Shown: piece after piece, positions 1 to 8,752 of the stretch
How positions within the stretch are numbered: position 1 is the first letter of the stretch
Layout: each line of letters opens with the position of its first letter
NCBI RefSeq assembly: GCF_001625015.1
Contig: NZ_LVWJ02000014.1
Span: 3,658,001-3,722,000, forward strand
DNA length: 64,000 nt
Reading direction: 5' to 3'
Origin: Lewinella sp. 4G2
GTDB lineage: Bacteria; Bacteroidota; Bacteroidia; Chitinophagales; Saprospiraceae
Program-made: the position numbers and the translations under genes
The notes under the pieces: model-generated
Told to the model about the DNA's origin: nothing
Seen by the model: the letters and a program-made list of their open reading frames with translations, nothing else
Databases searched by the model: none

Positions 1-1
1 T

Positions 2-490
2 CCCGAAGAAGCGCAAGTGATCGTTAGCCGTGTGAGTGCCCTGCCCGGGTTTGGTAACGTAGAACGGGACCTCACCCAGCGCCTGAACCAGGCAGCAGAA
101 TTAGCGGCCTCCAAAGCCAGCCCCATTTTTGTGGACGCAATCACGGGCCTGACGATAAAGGATGCGATGAACTTACTGATGGGCGAGCAGGACGCCGCTA
201 CCCGATACTTAGAATCGAACACTTCGAGTGCCCTCACCACTGCTTTTCAACCAGTCATCAAAAGCTCACTGGACGAAGTGAATGCGACCGATTTATGGCG
301 CTCCATCGTCACGGCGTACAATAAGATTCCTTTCGTCAAAAAAACCGACCCGGAATTAGACGCTTACGTGACGAATCGCGCGCTCGAAGGAATGTTTGGC
401 CTGATCGAAGTAAAGGAAACGGAGTTGCGTGATAACCCAGCCCTGCGAAATACGGAACTGTTGAAGCAGGTGTTCGCCCGACAGGATTAG
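2..490 (+). CDS. DUF4197 family protein, 5' end cut by window edge
   Basis: The reading frame is open from base 2, so the true start is upstream of the window; 162 C-terminal residues are visible. The sequence matches the DUF4197 family: the segments PPEAQ at the edge, APIFVDAI, the run DAATRYLE and the sequence YNKIPFVKK are typical of it. Function of the family is unknown; members usually have a signal peptide and are probably periplasmic, but that end is not visible here. A GTG at 17 could be mistaken for a start but lies inside the conserved domain. The gene is followed by a 158-bp gap and then the Oar-like receptor. Confidence 0.85.
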   Translation, partial: PEEAQVIVSRVSALPGFGNVERDLTQRLNQAAELAASKASPIFVDAITGLTIKDAMNLLMGEQDAATRYLESNTSSALTTAFQPVIKSSLDEVNATDLWRSIVTAYNKIPFVKKTDPELDAYVTNRALEGMFGLIEVKETELRDNPALRNTELLKQVFARQD

Positions 491-648
491 GGCCATTTCT
501 CACCTTATAAGCCTACCTCAGGCGTTGGATAAACAGACTTAATTTACAGTTAACATTGGCTAGGAATTTGATGTGGACCTTTGCACCACCAAAGCGCCCT
601 ACGGGACGTGTGTATTAAGGTCTTTTTCATAATCAAATTTCTGCTAGT

Positions 649-3600
649 ATGAGGAATTTTACTTCATTTTTCGGCACGTTGTTGCTGGTGCTTGCCTTCT
701 CCGTGGCGGCGACCGCACAGGGTGTTACGACCGCTTCCATTTTCGGTAAGATTACCGATCAGGATTCCGGTGAGCCACTGATCGGAGCTACGATCCAGGC
801 AATCCACACGCCTTCTGGCTCTACTTACGGTAACGTAACGGACCTTGACGGCTTCTTCCGTATCCCCGGCATGCGCGTTGGTGGTCCTTACCAGATCTCC
901 GTCACTTACGTTGGCTACGCGCCGATTGTTGAGGACAACGTGACCCTACAACTCGGCCAGGCCTACCAATTCAACAAGAAGATGGGCGGCGATGCCGTCG
1001 AATTGGAAGGTGTTGAAGTGATTTCCAGCCGTTCGGACGTATTCAATGGCCAGAAGACCGGCCAGGAAACGACCGTAACCGAGGAGGCTATCGCTGCCCT
1101 TCCTGCCGTTAGCCGTTCAATTGGTGACTTTACGCGCCTTACGCCTCAGTCCACTACCCGTGAGGGTAACGACGGTCTTGAGCTCAGCTTTGGTGGTATT
1201 AACAACCGCTACAATGCAATCTTCATCGACGGTGCGGTAAGTAACGACGTGTTCGGCCTCGCCGGCTCCGGTACTAACGGTGGCCAGACGGGTGTATCTC
1301 CGATCTCCGTAGACGCCATTGAGTCCTTCCAGGTGAACCTTGCTCCATTCGACGTTCGTCAGGGTGGCTTCGCTGGTGCCAGTATCAACGCCATTACACG
1401 TTCCGGTTCCAACAACTTCGAAGCTTCCGTTTACGGTTTCTACCGTGACCAGAACCTCGTACGTGGTAACCTTGACGGCGCTGAATTCAGTGACTTCACG
1501 GCCTACACCACCGGTTTCCGCGTAGGTGGCCCACTGATTGAGAACAAGCTGTTCTTCTTCGCTAACTACGAGCGCCAGGACGAGACTACGCCCCAGCCAT
1601 TTGATTCTGACGATTACGAAGGTGCCAGCAGCATTGCGGACATCAACGCTCTCGGAGACTTCCTCCGCAATGAGTACGGTTACGAGCCCGGTACTTTCAC
1701 CGACAACGAGTCCTTCCTTCAGAGTGACAAAGTGAACTTGAAGTTTGACTACAACGTCAACCCAAGCAACAAGGTCTCCCTTAGCCTCGCTTACGTGGGT
1801 GCGGACAACCTGGAAGGTGTTCAGTCTAACGCTCGTGGTATCAACTTCCTCGGCAGTTCAGAGCGCTTCAAGGCTTCTACCTACCGTGGTACGCTGGAGA
1901 TTAACTCCATGATCGGTAACAACAAGAGTAACAACCTCGTCATCGGCGCTACTTTCCAGCGTGATGATCGTGACCCGAATGGTGATCCCTTCCCCTTCGT
2001 CCGGATTCAGGATGGTAGCGGCCTAATCCAGTTTGGTTCCGAGCGTTTCTCTACGGCTAACCTGTTGAACCAGGACATTATCACGATCACGGACAACTTC
2101 GAGATCTTCGCTGGTAAGCACACCTTCACGATCGGTGGTAACGTCGAGCTGTACAGCACGGAGAACCTGTTCATTCCTTCCAACTTCGGTTTGTACGACT
2201 ACAACAGCCTCGAGCAGTTCACGAGTGGTGCCCCCGCTACGGAATTCGAGCGCATCTACTCCCTGCGTGACAACGTAACGGGTGACGGTAGCGCCGCCGC
2301 AGCCATCTTCAACGCTGGCCAGGCGGGTGTTTACTTTCAGGACCGCATCCAATTCTCCGACCGCTTTAACTTCACGGCCGGTCTGCGCGTCGACCTTCCT
2401 TGGTACGGTGACACGCCTACGAACGACGAATTCAACGACGAGGTACTTCCCATCCTCAGCGATGTTTACGACCTCCGTGGCGCTCGCTCCGGTGACTTCA
2501 TCGACCCGCAGTTGCTCTTCAGCCCACGGGTTGGCTTCAACTGGGACATCGAAGGCAACAAGCGCACACAGATGCGTGGTGGCCTCGGTATCTTTACCAG
2601 CCGCGCTCCCCTCGTATGGGTAGGTGGTGCCTACAACAACAACGGTATCAACACCGGTTTCATCGGCCTGCAGGCTACGGACCGTGACGGTAACCCACAG
2701 GACATCATCAACTTCAACCCTGACTTCGCGACGCAAGCTCCCGGTGATATTGATCTTAACAACGTACCTACAGGTGGTAACGTAGACCTCTTCGCCGAGG
2801 ACTTCAAACTGCCCCAGTTCCTCAAGGCTAGTATCGCTGTTGACCGCAAGCTCCCCGGTGGATTCATCGGTACACTGGACGTGCTCTACAATAAGGTACT
2901 GCAGAACGTCGCTTACCAGAACGTGAACATCAACCCAGCTACTGACAACCTCGAAGGCGCAGACAATCGCTTGTTCTACGGTGAAGGTGGCAGTGATCTT
3001 GTTGGTCTGTCTGAAGCAGGCCTGCGCCAATACGGCCGCGTGGTCCTAGGTTACAACACTAACAAAGGACATAGCTACAACCTTACCGCCAGCCTGCAGC
3101 GTCCCTTCAAGAACGGTCTCTTCGTTCAGGCCAGCTACTCCTTTGGTGACTCTTACAGTGTATTTGACGGTACGAGCAGCCAGAACAGCTCGCAGTGGCG
3201 TGGTCTCCACAACGTCAACGGCCGTAACGTAGATCAGCGCGTTATGCGTTCTGACTTCGCTGCCGGTAGCCGTTTCCTCGGTGTAGTCAGCAAGAGCTGG
3301 AGCTACGGTGCTTCCAACAATTGGGCGACTACCCTGACGCTCACCAGCGAAACCTTCCAGGCTTCTCCTTACTCTCTCCTCGTTGGTAACCCTGCCTTCA
3401 CCGGCCGTACTGACAGCCGGGAGCGTAACCTTGCCTTCCTTCCTGCCAATGCTAGCGACCTCGTCTTCGTAGAGAACCGTGGAGTACCCGCAGGTGTACA
3501 GGAAGCTCAGTTCCAACGTTTCCTCGATGCTACCAACGACGGTGAGCGCCCCGCCGCTGGCCGCTACACGGAGCGCAACGAGAACTTCGGCCCTTGGAAT

Positions 3601-3912
3601 ACGATCGTAGACATCAAAGTTGCTCAGGACATTCCACTTGCCGGCCGCAACCGCCTGCAGATCACGTTTGAAGCGCTCAACCTCACTAACCTCATCAACG
3701 AGGACTGGGGCCGCCGCTACTTCATCCCCAGCAACTTCGAAGTACTTCAGTTCCAGGGCTTCCAGGACGGTACGCTCATCCCCACCTACAGCTTCGACAT
3801 CAACCAGATCGACGAGCAGGGTAACATCGACTTTGAGAACTTCTTCGACGATCGGGGTCTGTTCTCCAGCCGTTTCCAGGGTCAGGTTGGTATTCGTTAC
3901 ATCTTCGAATAA
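649..3912 (+). CDS. Oar-like TonB-dependent receptor (outer membrane)
   Basis: 1087 residues. A signal peptide (residues 1-23, ending TAQ) is followed by a carboxypeptidase-regulatory-like beta-sandwich (about 27-115; SGEPLIGATI and DLDGFFRI), a TonB plug domain (about 125-255; GINNRYNAIFIDGA) and a long beta-barrel ending in the aromatic-rich GIRYIFE. This order is that of the Oar subfamily of TonB-dependent transporters. Substrate is unknown; Oar proteins elsewhere have been linked to export of proteins as well as uptake. Codon use is strongly biased (GGT, CGT, AAC, TAC), consistent with high expression. It appears monocistronic, with a strong terminator 38 bp after the stop codon. Confidence 0.9.
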   Translation: MRNFTSFFGTLLLVLAFSVAATAQGVTTASIFGKITDQDSGEPLIGATIQAIHTPSGSTYGNVTDLDGFFRIPGMRVGGPYQISVTYVGYAPIVEDNVTLQLGQAYQFNKKMGGDAVELEGVEVISSRSDVFNGQKTGQETTVTEEAIAALPAVSRSIGDFTRLTPQSTTREGNDGLELSFGGINNRYNAIFIDGAVSNDVFGLAGSGTNGGQTGVSPISVDAIESFQVNLAPFDVRQGGFAGASINAITRSGSNNFEASVYGFYRDQNLVRGNLDGAEFSDFTAYTTGFRVGGPLIENKLFFFANYERQDETTPQPFDSDDYEGASSIADINALGDFLRNEYGYEPGTFTDNESFLQSDKVNLKFDYNVNPSNKVSLSLAYVGADNLEGVQSNARGINFLGSSERFKASTYRGTLEINSMIGNNKSNNLVIGATFQRDDRDPNGDPFPFVRIQDGSGLIQFGSERFSTANLLNQDIITITDNFEIFAGKHTFTIGGNVELYSTENLFIPSNFGLYDYNSLEQFTSGAPATEFERIYSLRDNVTGDGSAAAAIFNAGQAGVYFQDRIQFSDRFNFTAGLRVDLPWYGDTPTNDEFNDEVLPILSDVYDLRGARSGDFIDPQLLFSPRVGFNWDIEGNKRTQMRGGLGIFTSRAPLVWVGGAYNNNGINTGFIGLQATDRDGNPQDIINFNPDFATQAPGDIDLNNVPTGGNVDLFAEDFKLPQFLKASIAVDRKLPGGFIGTLDVLYNKVLQNVAYQNVNINPATDNLEGADNRLFYGEGGSDLVGLSEAGLRQYGRVVLGYNTNKGHSYNLTASLQRPFKNGLFVQASYSFGDSYSVFDGTSSQNSSQWRGLHNVNGRNVDQRVMRSDFAAGSRFLGVVSKSWSYGASNNWATTLTLTSETFQASPYSLLVGNPAFTGRTDSRERNLAFLPANASDLVFVENRGVPAGVQEAQFQRFLDATNDGERPAAGRYTERNENFGPWNTIVDIKVAQDIPLAGRNRLQITFEALNLTNLINEDWGRRYFIPSNFEVLQFQGFQDGTLIPTYSFDINQIDEQGNIDFENFFDDRGLFSSRFQGQVGIRYIFE

Positions 3913-3950
3913 GCCGGACGTGAGTTAAAGCTCACTAGCTGACCAACAGG

Positions 3951-3984
3951 AAGCCCCCGCTGAATCTTTTCAGCGGGGGCTTTT
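3951..3984 (+). terminator. Rho-independent terminator of the Oar-like receptor
   Basis: A near-perfect GC-rich hairpin with arms AAGCCCCCGCTGA and TCAGCGGGGGCTT is followed by TTTTCTG. It lies 38 bp after the receptor stop. Because the flanks are A-rich on one side and T-rich on the other, it could also stop transcription of the convergent minus-strand gene at 4030-6183. Confidence 0.9.
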
Positions 3985-4029
3985 CTGTTGGCAATAGTTG
4001 CCTTCGAAGCAAAGAGAATTTGGAAATAT

Positions 4030-6183
4030 CTACTCGACTACTACCCTACTCTGGCCGAGTTCGTTGCTCTGTCCATCAACTAGGCGCAATAGATAGGTAC
4101 CGCTGTGTAAGGAATTTACGTCGAGTGTAACCGGGCCATCCAGTTGAACACGGGTGGAAGTGATCAATGTTCCATCTAGGCTATAGACGAACAACGTCCC
4201 GTAAGTTGTCGCAACGTCTGGCGGTGTAATGGTAATGGAAGTCGACGCAGGGTTGGGCGATACGGTTAGCCCGCGGCCAATGCTGGCGGGTCCGTAGCCA
4301 TTATCCGGTACGGAGGGGCCCACCGGTCCGGTACCTGTCCCCGGACCAACTACAGTGGTAGGTGGCACGTAGTTATCTAGGTAGGACATATCGTAGGTCG
4401 GCGATTGGTAGGCGCGGCCACGGGAGCCGAGGGTGGCATCGTAGTCGTCATTGCAGAAACTAGTTATGTAGCTGGCCGGCGCGGGTGCCGGAATATCCGT
4501 GCAGTTCGCGTTGATATCGGCCACGTCCGCCCCCAGATAGGGATTGTCTGGAATGCTGGCGAAAGAGCCGTCGGCTTCGCGAAGGTCTACGTTGTAGGAA
4601 AGACTGAGCACGATCTCCTGTCCTTCTTCTCCGTCGGTCCGTTCCAGGGCGACTAGCAGAATTAGCCTGACATCATCGCATTCTAGTCCGCTCTCATCCG
4701 ATTCACATTCTTGATAATGGGAGTTATATATATCGGTTTGGGTCCGGGCAATCTCCACCGTGTAATCTTCCAGGCATTCCAGGTTCAGCAGCGGAGTGAA
4801 TAGCTCGTTGGGGGTATCCCCACCGGGGAAAAGACCAAACTGCGGGCTCAAAACTTCGTCCCGCCCCTGAGTCACCCAGTCCGGATACATCTGTTCGCAC
4901 CCGAATCGGAGTGCTGCCTGGATAGAGAGCGGTCTGTCTTCCAGACCTGCTGCTGAGTTAATGGTGTAGACGATGGACGAGGCATCAAATCGGTAGCGGG
5001 TAAGCAACTCATTAGCGTAAGTACAATTCTGGTAGTTACCGCTCTCGGTAAACTGCGTTTTGAATTCAACGACGGGTGTTTCTAGTAGCCCAAAGACTCC
5101 AAGAGGATTATTATAGGTCGGTACTAATGAGCCGAGACCTGAATTACTAGCGGGTGATTCAGCGCCAGGTGTAAGTATACCCACCTCACTGTCGGGCAGC
5201 GTAAAGGTGTTGGTGCCAGTAGCATCAAAGCTGTACTCAGATTCAAACCCAAGCAGTGTGGGGGAAGTCTTTTTGCCGTTGACGAAAAAATCCAGGGTTT
5301 TAAGTACCCCACCTACTACTGGGAGCCATTTGAAATCCGACAGAAGGTTGATCTTTTCCGTGACGGAGCCATAATCTTTATAGCGTTTCAAGCCACCGAA
5401 GATACCTTCGGAGATCCTTGCGGCTACGTCAATTTCCGTAGAGTTAGGGCCACCGGAAGAGCTGTAGACCGCCTGCGATGTGCCGGTACCTTCGATAATC
5501 AAATTGATTTCGGTAATCGCCTGCAAAGTCGGTTGAAAAGAGACTAAACTGAGGCTCTCGCAGACACAGGGATCGTAAGCGGCGGGGAAGTCGAGTACGC
5601 ACCATACCCCTCCAGTTTGGAGGATGTTGAACTGCTCAAAGCCATCAGTCGTCGTTGGGATGAACTCGTTGAGCGGTTCGATGATATCCGACGCATACCG
5701 TAAGACGTGGGCGCCGTCATCAAACTGGCCCTGCCCGGTCGTGTAGTTCACATCGATGGACGACAGGTTGAAAGTTTGGTTTCGATTCTCGACGAAAAAC
5801 AGCGCGCGGACCATGCCGGTGTACCGGTTATACAGACCGAAGGATGCCGTATTGACGGGGTTAGCAACGGTGCCGAAGTTTCGGTAGAGAAGTTCCCAAC
5901 CGTTTTCGGGCAGGTAATCCGGGACCCCATTGGACAACGAAATGTACCCTACGTTGGGTGGGATGTTATTGTTGACGATGGTGAACGGAGAGGCTGTGTT
6001 CCGAGCGCCTCCTATCAATTGGAAGTCGTACCGCGCCTGCTGCCAGTCCCAGACGGAAACCGTAGAGCCCAGGGCCGTTTTGTTCGGGCAGTGTTGTGCG
6101 ACTAGAGTGAAAGTGCTGAGCAGCAATAAGAGAGTAGTACCGCAAACTGCAAGGAGTTTGCGCGTCGTATCTAAACGAAGCAT
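4030..6183 (-). CDS. Secreted protein with T9SS type A sorting domain
   Basis: 717 residues. Signal peptide at residues 1-29 (hydrophobic LLLLLSTFTLVAQ). The central 590 residues do not match a family I recognise; they carry several cysteine pairs, suggesting disulfides outside the cytoplasm. A Gly/Pro/Thr-rich linker (VVGPGTGTGPVGPSVP) precedes a C-terminal type A sorting domain of about 75 residues (VSPNPASTSITI, then SGTYLLRL, ending SRVVVE), which directs export by the type IX system and attachment to or release from the cell surface. Convergent with the Oar-like receptor and stands alone. No catalytic motif is seen, so no enzymatic function is proposed. Confidence 0.8.
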   Translation of the reverse strand: MLRLDTTRKLLAVCGTTLLLLLSTFTLVAQHCPNKTALGSTVSVWDWQQARYDFQLIGGARNTASPFTIVNNNIPPNVGYISLSNGVPDYLPENGWELLYRNFGTVANPVNTASFGLYNRYTGMVRALFFVENRNQTFNLSSIDVNYTTGQGQFDDGAHVLRYASDIIEPLNEFIPTTTDGFEQFNILQTGGVWCVLDFPAAYDPCVCESLSLVSFQPTLQAITEINLIIEGTGTSQAVYSSSGGPNSTEIDVAARISEGIFGGLKRYKDYGSVTEKINLLSDFKWLPVVGGVLKTLDFFVNGKKTSPTLLGFESEYSFDATGTNTFTLPDSEVGILTPGAESPASNSGLGSLVPTYNNPLGVFGLLETPVVEFKTQFTESGNYQNCTYANELLTRYRFDASSIVYTINSAAGLEDRPLSIQAALRFGCEQMYPDWVTQGRDEVLSPQFGLFPGGDTPNELFTPLLNLECLEDYTVEIARTQTDIYNSHYQECESDESGLECDDVRLILLVALERTDGEEGQEIVLSLSYNVDLREADGSFASIPDNPYLGADVADINANCTDIPAPAPASYITSFCNDDYDATLGSRGRAYQSPTYDMSYLDNYVPPTTVVGPGTGTGPVGPSVPDNGYGPASIGRGLTVSPNPASTSITITPPDVATTYGTLFVYSLDGTLITSTRVQLDGPVTLDVNSLHSGTYLLRLVDGQSNELGQSRVVVE

Positions 6184-6355
6184 GTTGAAGTGTTATGGGT
6201 GAATGAAGGTGCTTAGGCGTCGACTACTAGCAACAACCGAATAGATACACACGTAAATAGTTTAGAATTTTATTCTTCAAATTGACTAACCTCAGAATTT
6301 AACATATGTAAATAATGCAAATAAGAAATAACAATAATGCGTAATAAAAAATCCT

Positions 6356-6739
6356 TCACTCCGACTGGCAAGTCCCACAAGTCCCGGACACCATCATGTT
6401 GTAATTATCCGCCCGGTAGTTATTGGGTAAGTGATACACGACGGGCTCGTCCAAACATTCCACCTTATCACAGATCACACAACGAAAATGTAGGTGACCG
6501 TGTGCCTGACGATCATGGCTGCAACCGGATTCACAACCTGCGAAATATTGGCGGCCATCATCGGCTACGATGCGGTGGACCAGTCCATCGTCCAGAAAGC
6601 GATTTAGGATGCGGTATAGGGTTACCCGATCCAAAGGAGCAGCTAAGCGCTCGCTGATTCCCTCGTGGCTCAGCGCCTCATTATTCTGTTGCAATATTTC
6701 CAGGACGGCTTGCTGAGCTGCGGTTTTACGGCGGGCCAT
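6356..6739 (-). CDS. Fur-family metal-responsive repressor
   Basis: 127 residues from MARRK. An N-terminal winged helix (about 1-75; DRVTLYRILNRFLDDGLVHR is the recognition region) is followed by a metal-binding dimerisation domain with the His-rich HGHLHFRC and two CxxC pairs (CVIC and CGTC near the C-terminus), the usual structural zinc site. Which metal it senses (Fe, Zn or Mn) cannot be read from sequence alone. An ATG 45 bp further upstream is in frame, but a TACATTTG -7 box sits between the two starts (6764-6771), so the downstream ATG is chosen. It is divergent from the lipoprotein gene at 6921, with an operator-like palindrome between them. Confidence 0.88.
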   Translation of the reverse strand: MARRKTAAQQAVLEILQQNNEALSHEGISERLAAPLDRVTLYRILNRFLDDGLVHRIVADDGRQYFAGCESGCSHDRQAHGHLHFRCVICDKVECLDEPVVYHLPNNYRADNYNMMVSGTCGTCQSE

Positions 6740-6763
6740 AGTTACTTTTTGAGTGTTAGGCAA

Positions 6764-6771
6764 ATGTAACG
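6764..6771 (-). promoter_or_regulatory. -7 promoter box of the Fur-family gene
   Basis: On the minus strand the sequence reads TACATTTG, matching the Bacteroidota -7 consensus TAnnTTTG. It lies 25 bp upstream of the start at 6739 and downstream of the alternative ATG at 6784, which it rules out. No clear TTG is seen at the usual -33 spacing. Confidence 0.55.
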
Positions 6772-6852
6772 CATGTATTGACACGCAGTTGCGCCAAGGT
6801 GCTGGCTCAAGATTCAGTGGCTTATCTCTCTTAAAGTTCTAAAGAATAATTT

Positions 6853-6871
6853 AACGCAACATTGTTGCATT
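6853..6871. promoter_or_regulatory. 19-bp palindrome, likely Fur-family operator
   Basis: AACGCAACATTGTTGCATT is an inverted repeat of two 9-bp arms around a central T with a single mismatched pair. Fur-family proteins bind 19-bp palindromes of this architecture. It overlaps the -33 TTG of the lipoprotein promoter (6865-6867), an ideal position for repression, and lies 114 bp upstream of the divergent Fur-family gene. That the neighbouring regulator binds here is inference. Confidence 0.6.
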
Positions 6872-6894
6872 AAAAGAAAAGCAACCTATCTTTG
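6865..6894 (+). promoter_or_regulatory. Promoter of the small lipoprotein gene
   Basis: TTG (6865-6867), 19-bp spacer, TATCTTTG (6887-6894): a full match to the Bacteroidota -33/-7 promoter. The start codon follows 26 bp later. The -33 element is inside the palindrome at 6853-6871. Confidence 0.75.
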
Positions 6895-6920
6895 AGCCAA
6901 CGAAAAACCAAACTCGCTAC

Positions 6921-7493
6921 ATGAAACTGCTTAACAAATTCACCCTCCTTTCCCTCGGCCTGTTCGCCTGTCTCTCCTTCACTGGCTGTGAGGATGACGA
7001 CCCCGAAATTGAGAACGAAGAGGAGCTGATCACAGATGTGATTCTGACCCTAACCCCAACCTCCGGTACGGCGCCTGCGGTCGTCCTCAGCTTCCAGGAC
7101 CGCGACGGTGACGGCGGCCTAGACCCCGTTCGTAACCAGGTCAACGACTTCCAGGAAAATACTACCTACAGTGGCACCCTCCAATTGACCGCCGTGGAGG
7201 CTGACGGAGGTGTAGAAGACATCGCCGCTGAAGTACTTGAAGAAGACGACGAGCACCAGGTGTTCTACGTCGTCACCAATGGCTTGAACCTTACACCGGC
7301 TTACGCTGACATGGACGATGCCGGCGAACCCCTCGGTCTACTGACCACCTTCCAGACTGGCGCCTCCTCCAGCGGCGAACTTACGGTCACCCTTATCCAC
7401 GAACCCAATAAAGGCGCTGACAATACCATCAGCAACCCAGCGGCAGTTGGTGGCAGCACCGACGTAGAAGTAACCTTTGATATAGCCTATTAA
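6921..7493 (+). CDS. Small acidic lipoprotein, metal-regulated type
   Basis: 190 residues. The N-terminus is a lipoprotein signal with lipobox SFTGC (Cys23), followed by a very acidic stretch (EDDDPEIENEEE). The rest is a compact beta-rich domain (LTLTPTSGTAPAVVLSF, DRDGDGG, EEDDEHQVFY, VTLIHEPNKG) that resembles a family common in Bacteroidota and often encoded near TonB-dependent receptors under Fur/Zur-type control. The conserved DRDGDGG and EDDEHQ segments could bind metal, but no function is established. Divergent from the Fur-family repressor and preceded by its likely operator. Probably anchored to the outer membrane. A terminator follows directly. Confidence 0.75.
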   Translation: MKLLNKFTLLSLGLFACLSFTGCEDDDPEIENEEELITDVILTLTPTSGTAPAVVLSFQDRDGDGGLDPVRNQVNDFQENTTYSGTLQLTAVEADGGVEDIAAEVLEEDDEHQVFYVVTNGLNLTPAYADMDDAGEPLGLLTTFQTGASSSGELTVTLIHEPNKGADNTISNPAAVGGSTDVEVTFDIAY

Positions 7494-7508
7494 CCCTTTT
7501 CCCTGAGT

Positions 7509-7549
7509 GAGGGCGCCCGGCTCAGACACGGCCCGCGCCCTCCTTTTTT
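7509..7549 (+). terminator. Rho-independent terminator of the lipoprotein gene
   Basis: Arms GAGGGCGC and GCGCCCTC (7509-7542) followed by CTTTTTT. It sits between the convergent lipoprotein and kinase genes; the T-run is on the plus strand only. Confidence 0.8.
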
Positions 7550-7555
7550 AACTTT

Positions 7556-8206
7556 TCAGGACGCGATCTCGATGGTCGTCACCCCCTCGGTGGCAGCGTT
7601 GGAGATCGCGTCTTTCATTTTTTGGTAGACGGCTTGATTGCCCATAAAATCAGCCGAACCAAGCTTTAGGATCAGCACTGGCGTATCCTTTTGGGTCCCA
7701 AAGTAGCTGGTGTAAGCCTGCTGTACCGAGGCCAAATAGTCGTTTTGAATGTCCTGCTCGTAACTACGGCCCCGTTTGGCTATTTGCTGTTGGAGGACAT
7801 TTACCGGCCGGTGTAGATAAACGATCAAATCCGGATCCGGGAAGCCAGCATCCATCGTTTTGAAGATGCGGGTGAAGAGCCGGAACTCCTCCTCATTCAA
7901 GGTATTGCGGGCAAAAAGCAGCGTCTTCACGAAAATGTAGTCGGCAATGGTGCCATTCGAGAAAAGATCCGCCCGAGCCAATTCCGCCGAAAGCTGCTTG
8001 TGCCGCTCCGCCATAAAGAATAGCTCTACCGGAAAGCCGTACCGCTCCTGATCTTCGTAAAAGGGTGGCAGAAATGGGTTATCCGCAAAACTTTCCAGGA
8101 TCAGCCTCCGGTTCTCCTCCTTAGCCAGGCGCGTAGCGAAGGTGGTCTTGCCAGCGCCGATGTTGCCTTCAACGGCAATAAAATTGGGGAGGGTCTTGGT
8201 GCTCAT
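7556..8206 (-). CDS. Deoxynucleoside kinase
   Basis: 216 residues from MSTKT. A P-loop, VEGNIGAGKTTFA, at about 10-22 is followed by the ESF/DNPFL substrate region, the helix ELFFMAERHKQL, the DYIF segment and the LID-type arginines (YLHRPVNVLQQQIAKRGRSYEQ). This is the dNK/dCK/dGK fold, which phosphorylates deoxynucleosides in the salvage pathway. Exact nucleoside preference is not readable. An in-frame ATG 12 bp upstream (8218) is possible. In many Bacteroidota this gene is next to folK in the same direction; here the two are divergent with 29 bp between starts. Confidence 0.88.
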   Translation of the reverse strand: MSTKTLPNFIAVEGNIGAGKTTFATRLAKEENRRLILESFADNPFLPPFYEDQERYGFPVELFFMAERHKQLSAELARADLFSNGTIADYIFVKTLLFARNTLNEEEFRLFTRIFKTMDAGFPDPDLIVYLHRPVNVLQQQIAKRGRSYEQDIQNDYLASVQQAYTSYFGTQKDTPVLILKLGSADFMGNQAVYQKMKDAISNAATEGVTTIEIAS

Positions 8207-8235
8207 TAGTGGCCGCAATGATATACATTTATTCC

Positions 8236-8694
8236 ATGAAGATCAGGCAAGTCACCCTCGCACTCGGCACAAATTTGGGCGACCGGCCAGAATTACTGGC
8301 ACGAGCCAGGAAAGCCATCACTGAAACCATTGGACCCATCACCGCAGCTACCGAGGAGATCAATACGGCCGCCTGGGGGAATACCGATCAGCCAGATTTT
8401 CTCAATCAGGTGATTACGGTTCAGCCCACTGTATTTAGCGCTCACACAGGGTCGCTGCCATTAGCGGACCAACTTCACCAATTACTCGCTACAACTCAGA
8501 CAATTGAGCTAGACCTTGGTCGCGACCGGAAAGAACACTGGGGCCCGAGAACCTGCGATATCGACATCATCTTTGTGGACCGCATCCGCTTCGAAAGTGA
8601 CCGGCTCAGTCTCCCCCACCCTTGGTGGCGTGAACGGGAATTCGTCGGTGGCCTGATCGCGACGGAACTACCTTGGGTGCGGCCTTTCGGATAG
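8236..8694 (+). CDS. folK: HPPK, folate biosynthesis (FolK)
   Basis: 152 residues from MKIRQ. 2-amino-4-hydroxy-6-hydroxymethyldihydropteridine pyrophosphokinase transfers pyrophosphate from ATP to the pterin alcohol, just before dihydropteroate synthase. The N-terminus ALGTNLGDR and the signature HWGPRTCDIDII are diagnostic, the latter carrying the metal-binding aspartates. The C-terminus ends soon after LPHPWWREREFV and is slightly short for the family. An in-frame start exists 27 bp upstream (8209) but would overlap the divergent kinase gene; residues before MKIRQ are not family-like. Confidence 0.9.
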   Translation: MKIRQVTLALGTNLGDRPELLARARKAITETIGPITAATEEINTAAWGNTDQPDFLNQVITVQPTVFSAHTGSLPLADQLHQLLATTQTIELDLGRDRKEHWGPRTCDIDIIFVDRIRFESDRLSLPHPWWREREFVGGLIATELPWVRPFG

Positions 8695-8752
8695 CGACGG
8701 CTCCATCGAGTTGCCTACCCAATCGTTACCTTAGCGCAAAGCCTCGCCGCCC

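Noticed and set aside
2023-3030. 335-residue open frame antisense to the Oar-like receptor
   Set aside because: It is a by-product of strong codon bias in the receptor gene; no signal, domain or start context supports it.
6184-6355. AT-rich stretch between the T9SS cargo and the Fur gene as a possible origin or island border
   Set aside because: No DnaA-box cluster, att-like repeat or integrase is present; low GC is common in intergenic DNA.
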